Assembly (NCBI GenBank): GCA_963782985.1
Contig: CAWALU010000002.1
Span: 186,001 to 250,000, forward strand
Reading direction: 5' to 3'
Source: CAVSWT01 sp963782985
GTDB taxonomy: Bacteria; Bacteroidota; Ignavibacteria; Ignavibacteriales; Ignavibacteriaceae
DNA: 64,000 nucleotides
A program made the position numbers and the translations under genes. Shown here in pieces: positions 43,046 through 52,766 of the stretch; position 1 is the first letter of the stretch; each line of letters opens with the position of its first letter. A model generated the notes under the pieces. That model saw nothing but the letters and a program-made list of their open reading frames with translations, had not been told where the DNA came from and did no database searches.

Positions 43046-45022
43046 ATGCCCAAATTATTTTTACATACTTTTATTCTTGCATTCTTTTTATTCATATCAA
43101 TTTCTTTTGCTCAATCAAAACTTTTGTTCAGATATAATTCTGATTATACGGAAAACTCAAATCTAAATTCCGATGTTTTAATTAAAAGCGTTTCTATTGA
43201 TTACAGGTTTGAAGATGAAGAGGAAACAGCGCGCGGCGCAGACGGCTGGGAATATCCCGCTCATAAAACTACATTATTTTATACAGATTCTTCTTCAATC
43301 AAATCATCTGCAAATGTATTGCTGAATTATTTCGGCGATCATGAAATTTCCGGTGAGATTTGGCTTAAAAGTTTTTCATCATCTTCAGATTTATTTTCCT
43401 GGGATGACACTACCAAACCGAATGGAATAAATATTTCTTTACAAGATGACAAGGTTGTTCTTTCGCGGAAAATTAATGGTGAAGTTTTTACTCTTTTAAC
43501 CGACTCATCTATTCAGCAAATGGAATGGTATCATGTTTCATGGTTTAACAAAGTTATCGGCACAACACTTCAACTGGGAATAATTATAGATAAGAAAGCA
43601 TCATATTTTAAAGAATTTAGTTTATCTCTTCCGGCGGGGCTAATATCTTTCAGCGCTCCGGTTTATCTTGGAAATAGTCAAGAAAACAACTCGGTTTTTA
43701 ACGGCGAGATTTACGCGGCGAATCTAAAAAATTATATTCCCGATTCTTCCTATCTGTACGCCGGGCTAACATTTGACGGCAGCGGTTATTTGGGTTCCCC
43801 TTCTTTCCATGATTATCCAGTCGGCAGCCCTTATGAAAATATCGACAAGCGTATCACTCAATCGCCCACGCCATATATTGATCCGATTTTTATTCCTTAT
43901 ACCGGAGAAGATTTTATTCCGCAGGGATTAACAAACAGCTACGAGGATGAAAGTTTTTCCGGCTATGGTATGATTTACCTTGCGATGTATAATAAAACAT
44001 TAGATGACAAAACCGGCTTGCGCAATTCAATTATTGTTGAAATAAATCCATTAACAAAAAAGATTAGGAGAACTTTCAGACTTCAAGGCGCGCTAAAAAC
44101 ATCTCATGTTGGAGGGATAGCTTTTCACAATAATTCAATCTACGTTTCCTCCGGCAGGAAGATTGAAATTTATCCTCTGCCGGTTTATCAGTCGGGCGAT
44201 GGCAAATATCAAGACCTTACTTCAAATTCTTCTAAACTTTTTAGCGTTAGCAGCATCGCCTCCTTCTGCTCTTATTTTAACGATACATTGTGGGTAGGCG
44301 ATTATCAGCTTGCCAGCGATGGAAACGCCTATCTTTCCGGTTATAAATTAAATTCAAACGGCGATTTAGTTACTTCCGATGCGCCAACTATTTATAGACT
44401 TCCGTTTCAAACGCAAGGCGCGGCATGGAAAATTTATAACAATAAAAAATATCTTTTTATCAGCGCGAGCGGCGGGGATGCGGGAAGCAAAGTTTATCGA
44501 GTAAGCGCAGAAAAACTTTCCAAGCTTTACATCCCGGTTGAAGATACTGTTTTTAATGTTCCCGCGGGCGGCGAAGATTTAAGCTTTAATCAAAACGGCG
44601 ATTTGCTTAATCAATCGGAATCAAGTTCAAAGTATTTTCAGAAGCGAGCTAATCCTTGGAATACATTTTTCCCATTTGTATTTGTGATAAAAGAGGAAAC
44701 TTTATTTAGAGATATTGCTACATCAATTGATGAGTCGGGATTAAACGAATTAATTCCGCAAAACTTCCAGCTAATTAATTATCCAAATCCTTTCAACAAT
44801 CAAACTAAAATTAAATATACAATTCCATCCGGCTCTGATGTGGAACTAAAAATATACGATTTATTGGGGAGGGAAATCGCTCTCCTGAAAAAAGGATTTT
44901 TATCCCCCGGAAGATATTCCGCAGATTGGAACGCTTCCTTAGTAAGTTCGGGAATATATTTTTTAATTCTTAAATCTAACGGCAGAATTGTTTCTACAAA
45001 CAAATTGGTTCTAATGAAATAA
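43046..45022 (+). CDS. Secreted LamG-like/beta-propeller protein with T9SS sorting tail
   Basis: 658 residues. Signal peptide (about 1-22), a concanavalin-like region (about 75-235; WYHVSWFNKVIG), a propeller-like region (about 285-550; GYGMIYLAMYNKTL, HVGGIAFHNNSIYVSS) and a T9SS tail (about 570-658; INYPNPFNNQTKIKYTIP). I do not recognise a specific enzyme family; the propeller region is reminiscent of esterase-like or phytase-like extracellular propellers. It starts only 66 bases after the previous stop, behind a terminator, without a clear ribosome site. Confidence 0.75.
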   Translation: MPKLFLHTFILAFFLFISISFAQSKLLFRYNSDYTENSNLNSDVLIKSVSIDYRFEDEEETARGADGWEYPAHKTTLFYTDSSSIKSSANVLLNYFGDHEISGEIWLKSFSSSSDLFSWDDTTKPNGINISLQDDKVVLSRKINGEVFTLLTDSSIQQMEWYHVSWFNKVIGTTLQLGIIIDKKASYFKEFSLSLPAGLISFSAPVYLGNSQENNSVFNGEIYAANLKNYIPDSSYLYAGLTFDGSGYLGSPSFHDYPVGSPYENIDKRITQSPTPYIDPIFIPYTGEDFIPQGLTNSYEDESFSGYGMIYLAMYNKTLDDKTGLRNSIIVEINPLTKKIRRTFRLQGALKTSHVGGIAFHNNSIYVSSGRKIEIYPLPVYQSGDGKYQDLTSNSSKLFSVSSIASFCSYFNDTLWVGDYQLASDGNAYLSGYKLNSNGDLVTSDAPTIYRLPFQTQGAAWKIYNNKKYLFISASGGDAGSKVYRVSAEKLSKLYIPVEDTVFNVPAGGEDLSFNQNGDLLNQSESSSKYFQKRANPWNTFFPFVFVIKEETLFRDIATSIDESGLNELIPQNFQLINYPNPFNNQTKIKYTIPSGSDVELKIYDLLGREIALLKKGFLSPGRYSADWNASLVSSGIYFLILKSNGRIVSTNKLVLMK

Positions 45023-45037
45023 TAATCAGGAATAATC

Positions 45038-45817
45038 ATGAAAACTTTCTCATTTATTTTAATTGCACTTTCACTTTTTTCAATTACGGCTTGCTCTCAA
45101 AGCAAAGATGTAATTGTAACCGCTCATCGCGGCGCTTCCGGTCTGGCGCCTGAAAATACCCTAAGTTCTATGAAAGCGGCTATGGAAAATAATGCCGATT
45201 TCTCCGAGCTAGATGCACAAGAAACAGCCGATGGCGTAATTATAGTTTTGCATGATGACGGTTTGAAACGAACCGCCGGCGCTGAAAAAAATATTTGGGA
45301 GATGAATTATGATGAATTAAAAAATTATGAAGTCGGTTCATGGTATGATAAGCAATTTGATGGAGAAAAAATTCCAACGCTGCAGGAAGTAATTGATTTG
45401 GTTAAGGGGAAAATGAAAATAAATATTGAACTGAAGATGAACGGACATGAAAAAATGCTTGCCGAAAAAGTTGTAAAAATTATTGATCAAAATAATTTTG
45501 CCGATCAGTGTATTGTTACTTCATTCAATTATGATGAGATAAAAAAAGTAAGGAAAATTAATAAAGATATTAAAGTTGGATACATCTTTAGTAAGATGCC
45601 GGAAGATATTGATGTGTTTACCGCCAATTGCGATCTGCTTAGCGTTAATAAAAAACTTGTTGATGAAAACTTTGTAAAAAAAGCACATGAAAATGGGAAG
45701 GCAGTTCATGTGTGGACTGTTAACGAAACTGAAGATATGGAACGTCTTATTGCTCTGGGCGTTGAAAGTATCATTACTAATTATCCCAACAAATTGAATG
45801 ACGTTTTAAATCGTTAG
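45038..45817 (+). CDS. Glycerophosphodiester phosphodiesterase (lipoprotein)
   Basis: Hydrolyses glycerophosphodiesters to glycerol-3-phosphate and an alcohol. 259 residues with a lipoprotein signal (lipobox SITAC, Cys19), so it acts in the periplasm or at a membrane surface. The GDPD motifs are present: VTAHRGASGLAPENTL (about 30-45), SELDAQETADG with the metal ligands, and VLHDDGLKRTAG. AGGA lies upstream of the start; it is 15 bases after the preceding gene. The product G3P fits GlpT and GlpD of the same locus. Confidence 0.92.
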   Translation: MKTFSFILIALSLFSITACSQSKDVIVTAHRGASGLAPENTLSSMKAAMENNADFSELDAQETADGVIIVLHDDGLKRTAGAEKNIWEMNYDELKNYEVGSWYDKQFDGEKIPTLQEVIDLVKGKMKINIELKMNGHEKMLAEKVVKIIDQNNFADQCIVTSFNYDEIKKVRKINKDIKVGYIFSKMPEDIDVFTANCDLLSVNKKLVDENFVKKAHENGKAVHVWTVNETEDMERLIALGVESIITNYPNKLNDVLNR

Positions 45818-45834
45818 CTAATTAAACCCTGGCT

Positions 45835-45911
45835 TTGTCATTCCAGCGGAGGCGGGAATCTATAGTCAATTTTATCAGATTGGATTCACGATATCTGCCA
45901 GCGAATGACAA
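45835..45911 (+). repeat. Degenerate dispersed inverted repeat
   Basis: TTGTCATTC (45835-45843) and GAATGACAA (45903-45911) are perfect inverted arms of a 77-base element. The inner part (GCGGAGGCGGGAATC ... GGATTCACG) is an eroded dyad. This matches the general form of the widespread GTCATTCC...GGAATGAC intergenic repeats. It fills most of the 125-base gap between the phosphodiesterase and the SGNH hydrolase. Confidence 0.6.
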
Positions 45912-45942
45912 TGAATTATATAATCTTATTCAATAATTCAAA

Positions 45943-46602
45943 ATGAAAATAATTTTTACCATAATTTTATACTTCTTTTATGCAGCAGGTTTTGCGCAGG
46001 TTAAGCCTGAACTTTCTGAACCCTCTACTTATTGGAAAGATAAAACTTCAATGTTTCTTATTCTTCCCAACACCGAAGGAGAAATTATTTTTTTAGGCGA
46101 CAGTATTACTGACCGCTGCGAGTGGAATGAAATGTTCACTTCAACTAAAGTTAAGAATAGAGGTTTAAGCGGCGATGAAACTTTCGGCGTACTTAACAGG
46201 CTTGATGAAGTTCTCGAATCAAATCCTTCTCAAATATTTTTGATGATAGGCGTAAACGATCTTCGACATGAAGTTCCGTTTGAAACTGTTGTAAAAAATT
46301 ATAAAGAGATAGTTGAGAATATTAGAACCAAATCTTCCTCTACTGAAATAATTATTCAAAGTCTTCTGCCGGTCAACAATAATATTAAAGACGCTAAAAC
46401 TGAAAACGGACTTATTAAAAAACTGAATGAAGAGATCAAACAAATATCAGGCAAAAATGATATAATTTTTGTTGATCTTTTTTCTCTGATGATTGACGAT
46501 AAGGGAAATCTTAAAGAAGAATACTCAAACGACGGGCTGCATATAAATGGTGCGGCGTACTTGATCTGGAAAGCGGCGATTAACAGTTACATTAAATTAT
46601 AA
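45943..46602 (+). CDS. Secreted SGNH/GDSL-family hydrolase
   Basis: 219 residues with a signal peptide (about 1-19). All SGNH blocks are visible: block I FLGDSITDRCEW (about 49-60) with the Ser, block II Gly in KNRGLSGDET, block III MIGVNDLRHE (about 101-110), and block V DGLHINGAAY (about 199-208). The relatives are platelet-activating-factor acetylhydrolase-like and lysophospholipase-like esterases. In this locus it could remove acyl groups from lysophospholipids to leave glycerophosphodiesters; that is an inference from neighbours. Confidence 0.85.
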   Translation: MKIIFTIILYFFYAAGFAQVKPELSEPSTYWKDKTSMFLILPNTEGEIIFLGDSITDRCEWNEMFTSTKVKNRGLSGDETFGVLNRLDEVLESNPSQIFLMIGVNDLRHEVPFETVVKNYKEIVENIRTKSSSTEIIIQSLLPVNNNIKDAKTENGLIKKLNEEIKQISGKNDIIFVDLFSLMIDDKGNLKEEYSNDGLHINGAAYLIWKAAINSYIKL

Positions 46603-46608
46603 CGACTA

Positions 46609-47466
46609 ATGAAAAAAATATATATCCTTTTCTTTTTACTTTTCTATGCCTCTTTTATTTTCCCGCAAGAATACAGTTCTGATATAAAATTAAAGTTTAA
46701 ACGAACTTTTGAAGTTGAGGGAAGGCAGGGCATTGCCGCCGATTCCAATTTTTACTACGTAAGCGGAAGCAAGGCTTTATACAAGTATGATAAATCGGGT
46801 AAACTGATTTTAAAAAACGATTCACCTTTTATTGAATTTTCCGCGGAAGTTAATCATCTTGGAGATATTGATATTAGCGGCGGGGGAATTTACTCGGGAG
46901 TTGAGTGGTTTGAAGACGGCAAAGGAAGAAATATTCAGATAGCGGTATACAGCGCCGAAACTTTGAAACTGATTAGAACGATTGACTGGTTTGAAAAATC
47001 GGGACAAGTAGAAGTATCCGGGATAACTGTAGATGAAAAAAATAATTTTATCTGGATGACTGATTGGGTAAACGGTTCATACATCTACCAATATGATTTA
47101 TCAACCGGAAAGTATTTGGGTAAAATTCATCTTCAACCGCCGCCCCAGTACCAGCAGGGAATTTTATCATACAAAAATTACATTTTAATTACAGCGGATG
47201 ACGGCGATGCTGAGGTTAATGAAAATGATAATCTTTATTCCATTATTCCTTCCGATAAGACAAATGCAAAAGTAAAACATCAAAAAGAATTTAGTGAATT
47301 TTTAAGAAGCGGTGAGATTGAAGGGTTGACAATTGATCCGGTATCTAATGAACTTTTGGTTTTAATGAATAGAGGAACCAGGATTATTTTGGGAATGCCG
47401 AAAGGTTTTTATCCCGGTTATGATAAAGAGATTCATGAAGTTTATGTTTATGAGATTTTAAATTGA
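46609..47466 (+). CDS. Secreted beta-propeller protein of unknown function
   Basis: 285 residues with a signal peptide (about 1-19). Repeated strand-turn units (GIAADSNFYYVSGSKALYKY, GITVDEKNNFIWMTDW, GLTIDPVSNELLVLMNRG) indicate a beta-propeller of the SMP-30/NHL-like or SdiA-regulated-like kind. No catalytic residues can be named. It lies 6 bases after the SGNH hydrolase and its stop is 30 bases before the chosen start of the HAD phosphatase, so the three genes form one unit. Confidence 0.65.
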   Translation: MKKIYILFFLLFYASFIFPQEYSSDIKLKFKRTFEVEGRQGIAADSNFYYVSGSKALYKYDKSGKLILKNDSPFIEFSAEVNHLGDIDISGGGIYSGVEWFEDGKGRNIQIAVYSAETLKLIRTIDWFEKSGQVEVSGITVDEKNNFIWMTDWVNGSYIYQYDLSTGKYLGKIHLQPPPQYQQGILSYKNYILITADDGDAEVNENDNLYSIIPSDKTNAKVKHQKEFSEFLRSGEIEGLTIDPVSNELLVLMNRGTRIILGMPKGFYPGYDKEIHEVYVYEILN

Positions 47467-47495
47467 GAATAATTCCAATAAAATTGAGGTATTTA

Positions 47496-48407
47496 ATGTT
47501 TAACATCCGTTCATTTAAAAAATCATTAATAGTTTTTCTAATATTTTTTTCTGTTGGATTAAATGCTCAAACGAAAGCTGTATTTGAAAACATTGAAGGC
47601 TTTTCGGAAAAAGCAAATAAACAGCTTCATGAATTTTTAATAAACACCGAAGATGAAGCCGGCAGAAAGATAGCCGTGTTTGATGGGGATGGAACTGTGC
47701 TTGGGCAAACGCCTCACTACCTTGCCGATGAATGTATGTACTTGTACGCAAAAGAACATCCCGCCCAAATAAAGAATGAAGTTTTAACCGAGATGATAAA
47801 ACAATCGAATGTTTCCCTTCCTTACGTACAAAATAGAATTAAGCTGATCGCGGGAATGTCTTTGCAGGACTATAGAGATATGGGGGAAGCCTGTTTTAAA
47901 AAATATTATTCCGATAAAATATTTGAACCAATGCGTTCGCTGATAAATATTCTTAAAAAGAATCAGTTTGAAATTTGGATTGTTACCGCATCGCCGGAAG
48001 GTATGTATCAGCAATTTTTAAGTAAAGAATTTCAAATTCCCATTACTAACATTGTTGGCGTTAAATCAATAATTAGAGACGGAATAATTACTGATGAAAT
48101 TGTTTTTCCTGTTCCGCAGGATGAAGGAAAAATGGAAGCGATTGAAACATTTATCCAAGATAAACCGCTGCTTGTTGCTGGAAACAGCCGCGGCGATAAA
48201 GAGATGATTGAGTTCAGCAAGGGATTAAAAATGATTGTAAACCCGGATACGCATGTGGCTGAAGATCAGTCCGAAAGTATTGAGCAATATGCGGAAAAAA
48301 ATAATTGGCTAATTATAAAAATTAAAGATGTGCCTAATGAAAATTTCCCATCAATATCTTCAAAAGAATTTGGAATAAGAAAAAACAAAACCAATGATGT
48401 TAAATAA
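47496..48407 (+). CDS. Secreted HAD-superfamily phosphatase
   Basis: About 303 residues with a signal peptide ending near NAQT. HAD motifs: VFDGDGTVLGQTP (nucleophile Asp and acid/base Asp), IVTASPEGMY (motif II), a Lys before the last motif, and VAGNSRGDKEMIE (motif IV). The closest recognisable type is the phosphoserine/phosphocholine phosphatase group. A secreted form would strip phosphate from head-group or sugar phosphates. I chose ATG 47496, with GAGG about 6 bases upstream; an in-frame TTG at 47463 overlaps the previous gene and lacks a ribosome site. Confidence 0.82.
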   Translation: MFNIRSFKKSLIVFLIFFSVGLNAQTKAVFENIEGFSEKANKQLHEFLINTEDEAGRKIAVFDGDGTVLGQTPHYLADECMYLYAKEHPAQIKNEVLTEMIKQSNVSLPYVQNRIKLIAGMSLQDYRDMGEACFKKYYSDKIFEPMRSLINILKKNQFEIWIVTASPEGMYQQFLSKEFQIPITNIVGVKSIIRDGIITDEIVFPVPQDEGKMEAIETFIQDKPLLVAGNSRGDKEMIEFSKGLKMIVNPDTHVAEDQSESIEQYAEKNNWLIIKIKDVPNENFPSISSKEFGIRKNKTNDVK

Positions 48408-48418
48408 AAGGAGCCCGA

Positions 48419-49774
48419 ATGTTTCTTCAAAAAATATGGCAGTTTTTCTCTCCCGATCCTCACGTTGAGCGGGTTCCGGAAGACAACGTAAAGCGGCTTT
48501 ACACAAAAAATAGATGGCGTGTTTTGGAATCCACTTTTCTTGGTTACGCCACCTTTTACCTGGTAAGAAATAATCTCTCCACTGTTGCCAAGGATATGGA
48601 AGGGGCTCTCAACTACGATTATAATATGATCGGGAATATCCTCGCAATTTCGGCAATTTCATACGGGCTGGGAAAATTTTTAATGGGCGCTTTATCAGAT
48701 AAAAGTAATCCTCGTAAGTTTATGGCAACAGGATTATTCTTATCCGCCCTTATCAATTTTGCTTTCGGAGGAGTTGCAAATTATACTTTACATCTAATGC
48801 TTTGGGGAATGAACGGCTTCATTCAAGGGATGGGCTGGCCTCCCTGCGGTCGCTCCATCGGGCATTGGTTTAGCGTAAAAGAAAGAGGTTCCGTATTTGC
48901 GGTATGGAACGTTGCTCATAATATCGGCGGAGGATTGGCGGGCATTATAGCTGCTTATGCCGCTGCTACATACGGAGGATGGCAGGCTGCTTTTTATTTT
49001 CCCGGGGTAATTGCTTTGATTGGTTCAATATATCTTTTCTTTAGATTGAAAGATACTCCACAGTCATGCGGACTGCCTCCGATTGAAGCCTATAAAAATG
49101 ATTACGTATCCGAAAAGCATAGAAAAGATACTCATGAAAAAGAACTTTCCTTCAAAGAGCTTTTTGTAGATAACATTTTGAAGAATAAATATTTGTGGAT
49201 TTTTGCCCTAGCAAATTTCTTCGTTTACATCGTTCGGTATAGTATGCTTGATTGGGGACCTACTTATCTGCGCGAAATGAAAAATGCTTCATTGGAGGGG
49301 GGAGGAATAGCCATTTTAATTTTAGAGTTCGGCGGCATACCGTCAACAATATTAATGGGTTGGTTGTCGGATAAAGCTCAAGGAAGGAGGGGGATGGTCA
49401 GTCTGCTTTGTATGATTCCGATACTTGGTGCATTTCTGGGAATCTATCTTACGCCTGAAGGATATCTATGGCTTGACATGGTATTCCTTGCCATAGTCGG
49501 ATTTTTTGTTTATCCTCCCGTTATGCTGCTGGGAGTTGCAGCTTTGGACCTAACCTCAAAAAAAGCGGTAGGGATTGCAGCGGGTTTTGTGGGTTTGTTT
49601 GGATATATCGGCAGAACAGTTCAAGCAAAAGGGTTCGGCTGGATGGCTGAATATTATGGTGGAATTTACGGAAAAGCTTTTGCCTGGGATCTTATAATTT
49701 TTGCAATATTAGGTTGCACATTGCTGGCAATTATTATTCTTGCTTTTACTTGGAACATTAGACCAAGGGCTTAA
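48419..49774 (+). CDS. glpT: Major facilitator transporter, GlpT/UhpT (organophosphate:phosphate antiporter) type
   Basis: 451 residues with twelve predicted membrane helices. The GlpT-type arginines are visible: FYLVRNNLST in helix 1 and YIVRYSMLDWGPTYL in helix 7, the pair that binds the phosphoester. DKSNPRKFMATG follows helix 2 as the MFS loop. The family exchanges glycerol-3-phosphate or hexose phosphates for phosphate across the inner membrane. AGGAG lies 5-6 bases before the start, 11 bases after the phosphatase. With GDPD and GlpD nearby, G3P is the likely substrate. Confidence 0.87.
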   Translation: MFLQKIWQFFSPDPHVERVPEDNVKRLYTKNRWRVLESTFLGYATFYLVRNNLSTVAKDMEGALNYDYNMIGNILAISAISYGLGKFLMGALSDKSNPRKFMATGLFLSALINFAFGGVANYTLHLMLWGMNGFIQGMGWPPCGRSIGHWFSVKERGSVFAVWNVAHNIGGGLAGIIAAYAAATYGGWQAAFYFPGVIALIGSIYLFFRLKDTPQSCGLPPIEAYKNDYVSEKHRKDTHEKELSFKELFVDNILKNKYLWIFALANFFVYIVRYSMLDWGPTYLREMKNASLEGGGIAILILEFGGIPSTILMGWLSDKAQGRRGMVSLLCMIPILGAFLGIYLTPEGYLWLDMVFLAIVGFFVYPPVMLLGVAALDLTSKKAVGIAAGFVGLFGYIGRTVQAKGFGWMAEYYGGIYGKAFAWDLIIFAILGCTLLAIIILAFTWNIRPRA

Positions 49775-49926
49775 TTAATATTAATATTGTTGTCATGAGG
49801 TCAGAATAAAAGTTTAAACTTAAAATAAAGGTAAAGGATTTTAAATTAAAATTTTTTAATATTACAAGTAAAAATTGTTCATTAAATTAACTGTTATTTT
49901 TCATACATCATTTAAAGGAGGAAAAG

Positions 49927-51229
49927 ATGAAATCCATCTTTACATTTGCTATAGTCTTATGTTTCAGCTTTTTATTAAACGCTCAGATTCTATTGGAAGA
50001 AAACTTCGATTACCCTGAAGGGGACAGTTTGGTTCAGCACGGTTGGACAGTACATAGTGGAACCGGAACAGCTCTACTGGCAGCTTCAGGTAGTTTATCC
50101 TATCCTGGTTACGATCTTAGTGGAGTCGGTAATTCTGTTGTTGTAACCGGAGGTCCCACCTCAAGAATGGATGAGAATATAGTTTATGCGGAACAGGATT
50201 CGGGAGCAGTATATGCTGCCTTTATGGTTAATGTAGATACTGCCGGCACAACGGAAGATTATTTTTTTCATTTAGGACCTTCTACATTAGGCTCTTCATA
50301 CAGGGCAAGAGTTTTTGTTAAAGATGATGGAGCCGGAAATCTATTATTCGGCTTAAGTAAATCCGGTGGATAATGGATCAGTGCCTCCTGTGTTTACAAC
50401 TAACACCTACGCGTATAATACCACTTATCTTTTAGTAGTTAAATATGAATTTGTGGATACGCTTGCTTATGATGATACTGTGAGATTATATATAAATCCT
50501 AATTTAGATGCGCCGGAACCTGCAGTTGCAGATCTTATGAATTCTGATTCAACCTCTAACGGTGTTGATCGTGCAATGGGATGTGTAGCTTTAAGACAAG
50601 GAGGCAATCTTTATAATTTAACAGTTGACGGCATTAGAATATCCACCACTTGGGATTCTGCAGTTCCTGTGGAACTTACTTCTTTCACAGCAGTTGTGAA
50701 TAAAAATAATGTAAATATTTCGTGGAAAACTGTTACAGAAACAAATAACTATGGATTTGAAATTTACAGAAATGATAAAATGATTTCTTTTATTCCAGGC
50801 GCTGGTACAACTTCTAGATTAAACAGCTATTCATACTCGGATAAAAATCTTTCTCAAGCAAGTTATAGATATAAATTAATTCAAATTGATTTTAACGGCG
50901 CCAGAGAAACAGTAGCGCAGCAAGTAGTAAATATTAATTCCGTTCCAAACAAATTTGAATTAAGTCAAAATTATCCTAATCCTTTTAATCCATCTACTAA
51001 AATAAAATATTCAATTCCTGTTGGCGGAATTAATGGAGAAGGTATTTTTACTACATTAAAAATTTACAACATCCTCGGAAGCGAAATAACAACTTTGGTA
51101 AATGAGAAAAAAGAAGCTGGAAATTATGAAGTTGAGTTTAGCGCAAATAATTTACCCAGCGGCGTTTATTTCTATTCTATTTCTGCAGGCAGTTTAACTT
51201 CAACTAAAAAAATGATATTAACCAAATAA
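49927..51229 (+). pseudogene. T9SS-sorted secreted protein split by a frameshift
   Basis: The first frame (49927-50373) has a strong AGGAGG site, a signal peptide and a beta-sandwich start (LEENFDYPEGDSLVQHGW), ending in FGLSKSGG and stop. The second (50366-51229) resumes with DNGSVPPVFTTNTYAYNTTY, continues the same domain, then a fibronectin-like part (ISWKTVTETNNYGFEIYR) and a T9SS tail (YPNPFNPSTKIKYSIP). Deleting one G from GGTGGAT near 50367 joins the frames as SKSGDNGSVPP. So a single extra base breaks a ~433-residue protein. Sequencing error and true inactivation cannot be separated here. Confidence 0.8.
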
Positions 51230-51235
51230 AAATTT

Positions 51236-51280
51236 AAGAGATGGCATTTCTTAGTGAAATGTCATCTCTTCCTTTTTCTC
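51236..51280. terminator. Bidirectional intrinsic terminator between the T9SS gene and menE
   Basis: AAGAGATGGCATTTC (51236-51250) pairs with GAAATGTCATCTCTT (51256-51270) over 15 bp with one G-T wobble, loop TTAGT. Plus-strand side is followed by CCTTTTTCTC, minus-strand side by TTAAATTTTTATTT. It serves both converging transcripts. Confidence 0.82.
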
Positions 51281-51296
51281 ATTGAAATTATTTATT

Positions 51297-52745
51297 TCAA
51301 AAATTTAATAGCTTTTTTAAATCTTCTTTTTTAACCTTGCCGAGAGAGGTTTTCGGCAGTTTATCTATTATAAATATTTTTTTTGGAATTTTATATGACG
51401 CTATTTTAGCGTTCAATAATTCTTTTACTTCATCTTCATGAATTGCTTCGATAGAGTTTAGAACCAACGCTGCCGCAACTATATGCCCCCAATGCTTATC
51501 TTCCATTTGAAAAACGCAAGCCTCATCAATCTGCGGAAACTTTAATAATTCATATTCCACTTCAATTGGATTTACATTTTCTCCGCCTGTAATTATTAAA
51601 TCATTTCTTCTTACTTCAATGTATAAATTTCCTTCGTCATCTAAATAACCAATATCGCCCGTGTAATAAAAACCTTCACTTATTTTATTTTCTGTTTCTT
51701 CACCATTATTTAAATATCCTTTCATAACAGATCCACTTTTAACTAAAATTTCTCCGGAACAATTTGGCGGAACAATTTTTTTATTTTCATCAATAATTTT
51801 AATTTCATTATTAACTAAAGGTTTTCCAACAGAATTATTTTTTTTTGATTTTGAATTACAGCTGCGGGCGGTAACAAATGAAGATGTTTCGGTCGAGCCG
51901 TAAACCTTTGTAATCTTCCAATTTAATTTTATTCCTTCTGTTATTAATTCATTATTGATGAAGCCGCCGCCTAATAAAATATTTTTCAATTCTTTATTCG
52001 GCTTAATTTTTAAATCAACTAATATTTTAAGTTGGGTCGAAACAAAAGACGCCAGCGTGGGCTTAAAATTTTGAAGAGCAAATATAATATTGTCAATTTG
52101 CAGCGACTTGGGAATTACGACGCATGAAAAAAATAAGAATGCGCGGATGAAAATGGAAAACCCGCCAATGTGATAGAATGGAAGGCTCGCCAGCCATCTG
52201 TCATTTTCATTTTGATTAAGAATTTGATTTCCGTTTATAGCGCTGTGGTAAAGATTATTGAAGGTTAGTTGCACTGCTTTTGGTTTACCCGAAGAACCTG
52301 AAGTAAATAATATTAATGCTGTTTCGTCGCCGCTTAATATTGGCTTTACTTCGTCATCATTAATTTCTTGAATCTTCGGAAGGAAAATTTGTCTTAAATC
52401 TAAATTGAATTTATACAGATAACTTTCAGATTCCTCATCTAAATGAATTAAAAATTTGCACGCTGAAAAAGTTAGCTGTTCTTGTAATTCATTTTTAGTC
52501 AAACGGATATTCAAAGGAATTGGAATAGCTTTAATTTGCCAAAGCGCTAAAACCGAAATTATGAAATCGGAATTGTTCGCGCTTAATATAGCTGCAAAAT
52601 CATGTTCTCTAATTCCCGAATTTAAAAAATAATTTGACAGAAAATTTATTTTATTCTTTAGTTGGCTATATGAAATAGATTTTCCGTCTTCAATTATAGC
52701 GGTAGCGGCAGCGTTGTAAATATTATTGAAAGGGAAATTATTCAT
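51297..52745 (-). CDS. menE: o-Succinylbenzoate-CoA ligase
   Basis: Acyl-adenylate-forming enzyme that activates o-succinylbenzoate with ATP and CoA in menaquinone synthesis. 482 residues with the AMP loop LILFTSGSSGKPKAVQLT (about 141-158), YGSTETSS, YTGDIGYLDDEGNLY (about 370-384) and the C-terminal Lys in KTSLGKVKKEDL. The general family is broad, but the neighbours menA and menB make the MenE call firm. Last gene of the cluster, 21 bases after menA. The usual upstream enzyme gene menC is not present. Confidence 0.88.
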   Translation of the reverse strand: MNNFPFNNIYNAAATAIIEDGKSISYSQLKNKINFLSNYFLNSGIREHDFAAILSANNSDFIISVLALWQIKAIPIPLNIRLTKNELQEQLTFSACKFLIHLDEESESYLYKFNLDLRQIFLPKIQEINDDEVKPILSGDETALILFTSGSSGKPKAVQLTFNNLYHSAINGNQILNQNENDRWLASLPFYHIGGFSIFIRAFLFFSCVVIPKSLQIDNIIFALQNFKPTLASFVSTQLKILVDLKIKPNKELKNILLGGGFINNELITEGIKLNWKITKVYGSTETSSFVTARSCNSKSKKNNSVGKPLVNNEIKIIDENKKIVPPNCSGEILVKSGSVMKGYLNNGEETENKISEGFYYTGDIGYLDDEGNLYIEVRRNDLIITGGENVNPIEVEYELLKFPQIDEACVFQMEDKHWGHIVAAALVLNSIEAIHEDEVKELLNAKIASYKIPKKIFIIDKLPKTSLGKVKKEDLKKLLNF

Positions 52746-52766
52746 TTGTTTAAATGAAATTGGAGG

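Noticed and set aside
47463..47495. TTG at 47463 as the start of the HAD phosphatase
   Set aside because: It would put charged residues before the signal peptide and has no ribosome site; ATG 47496 has GAGG upstream and a normal signal peptide.
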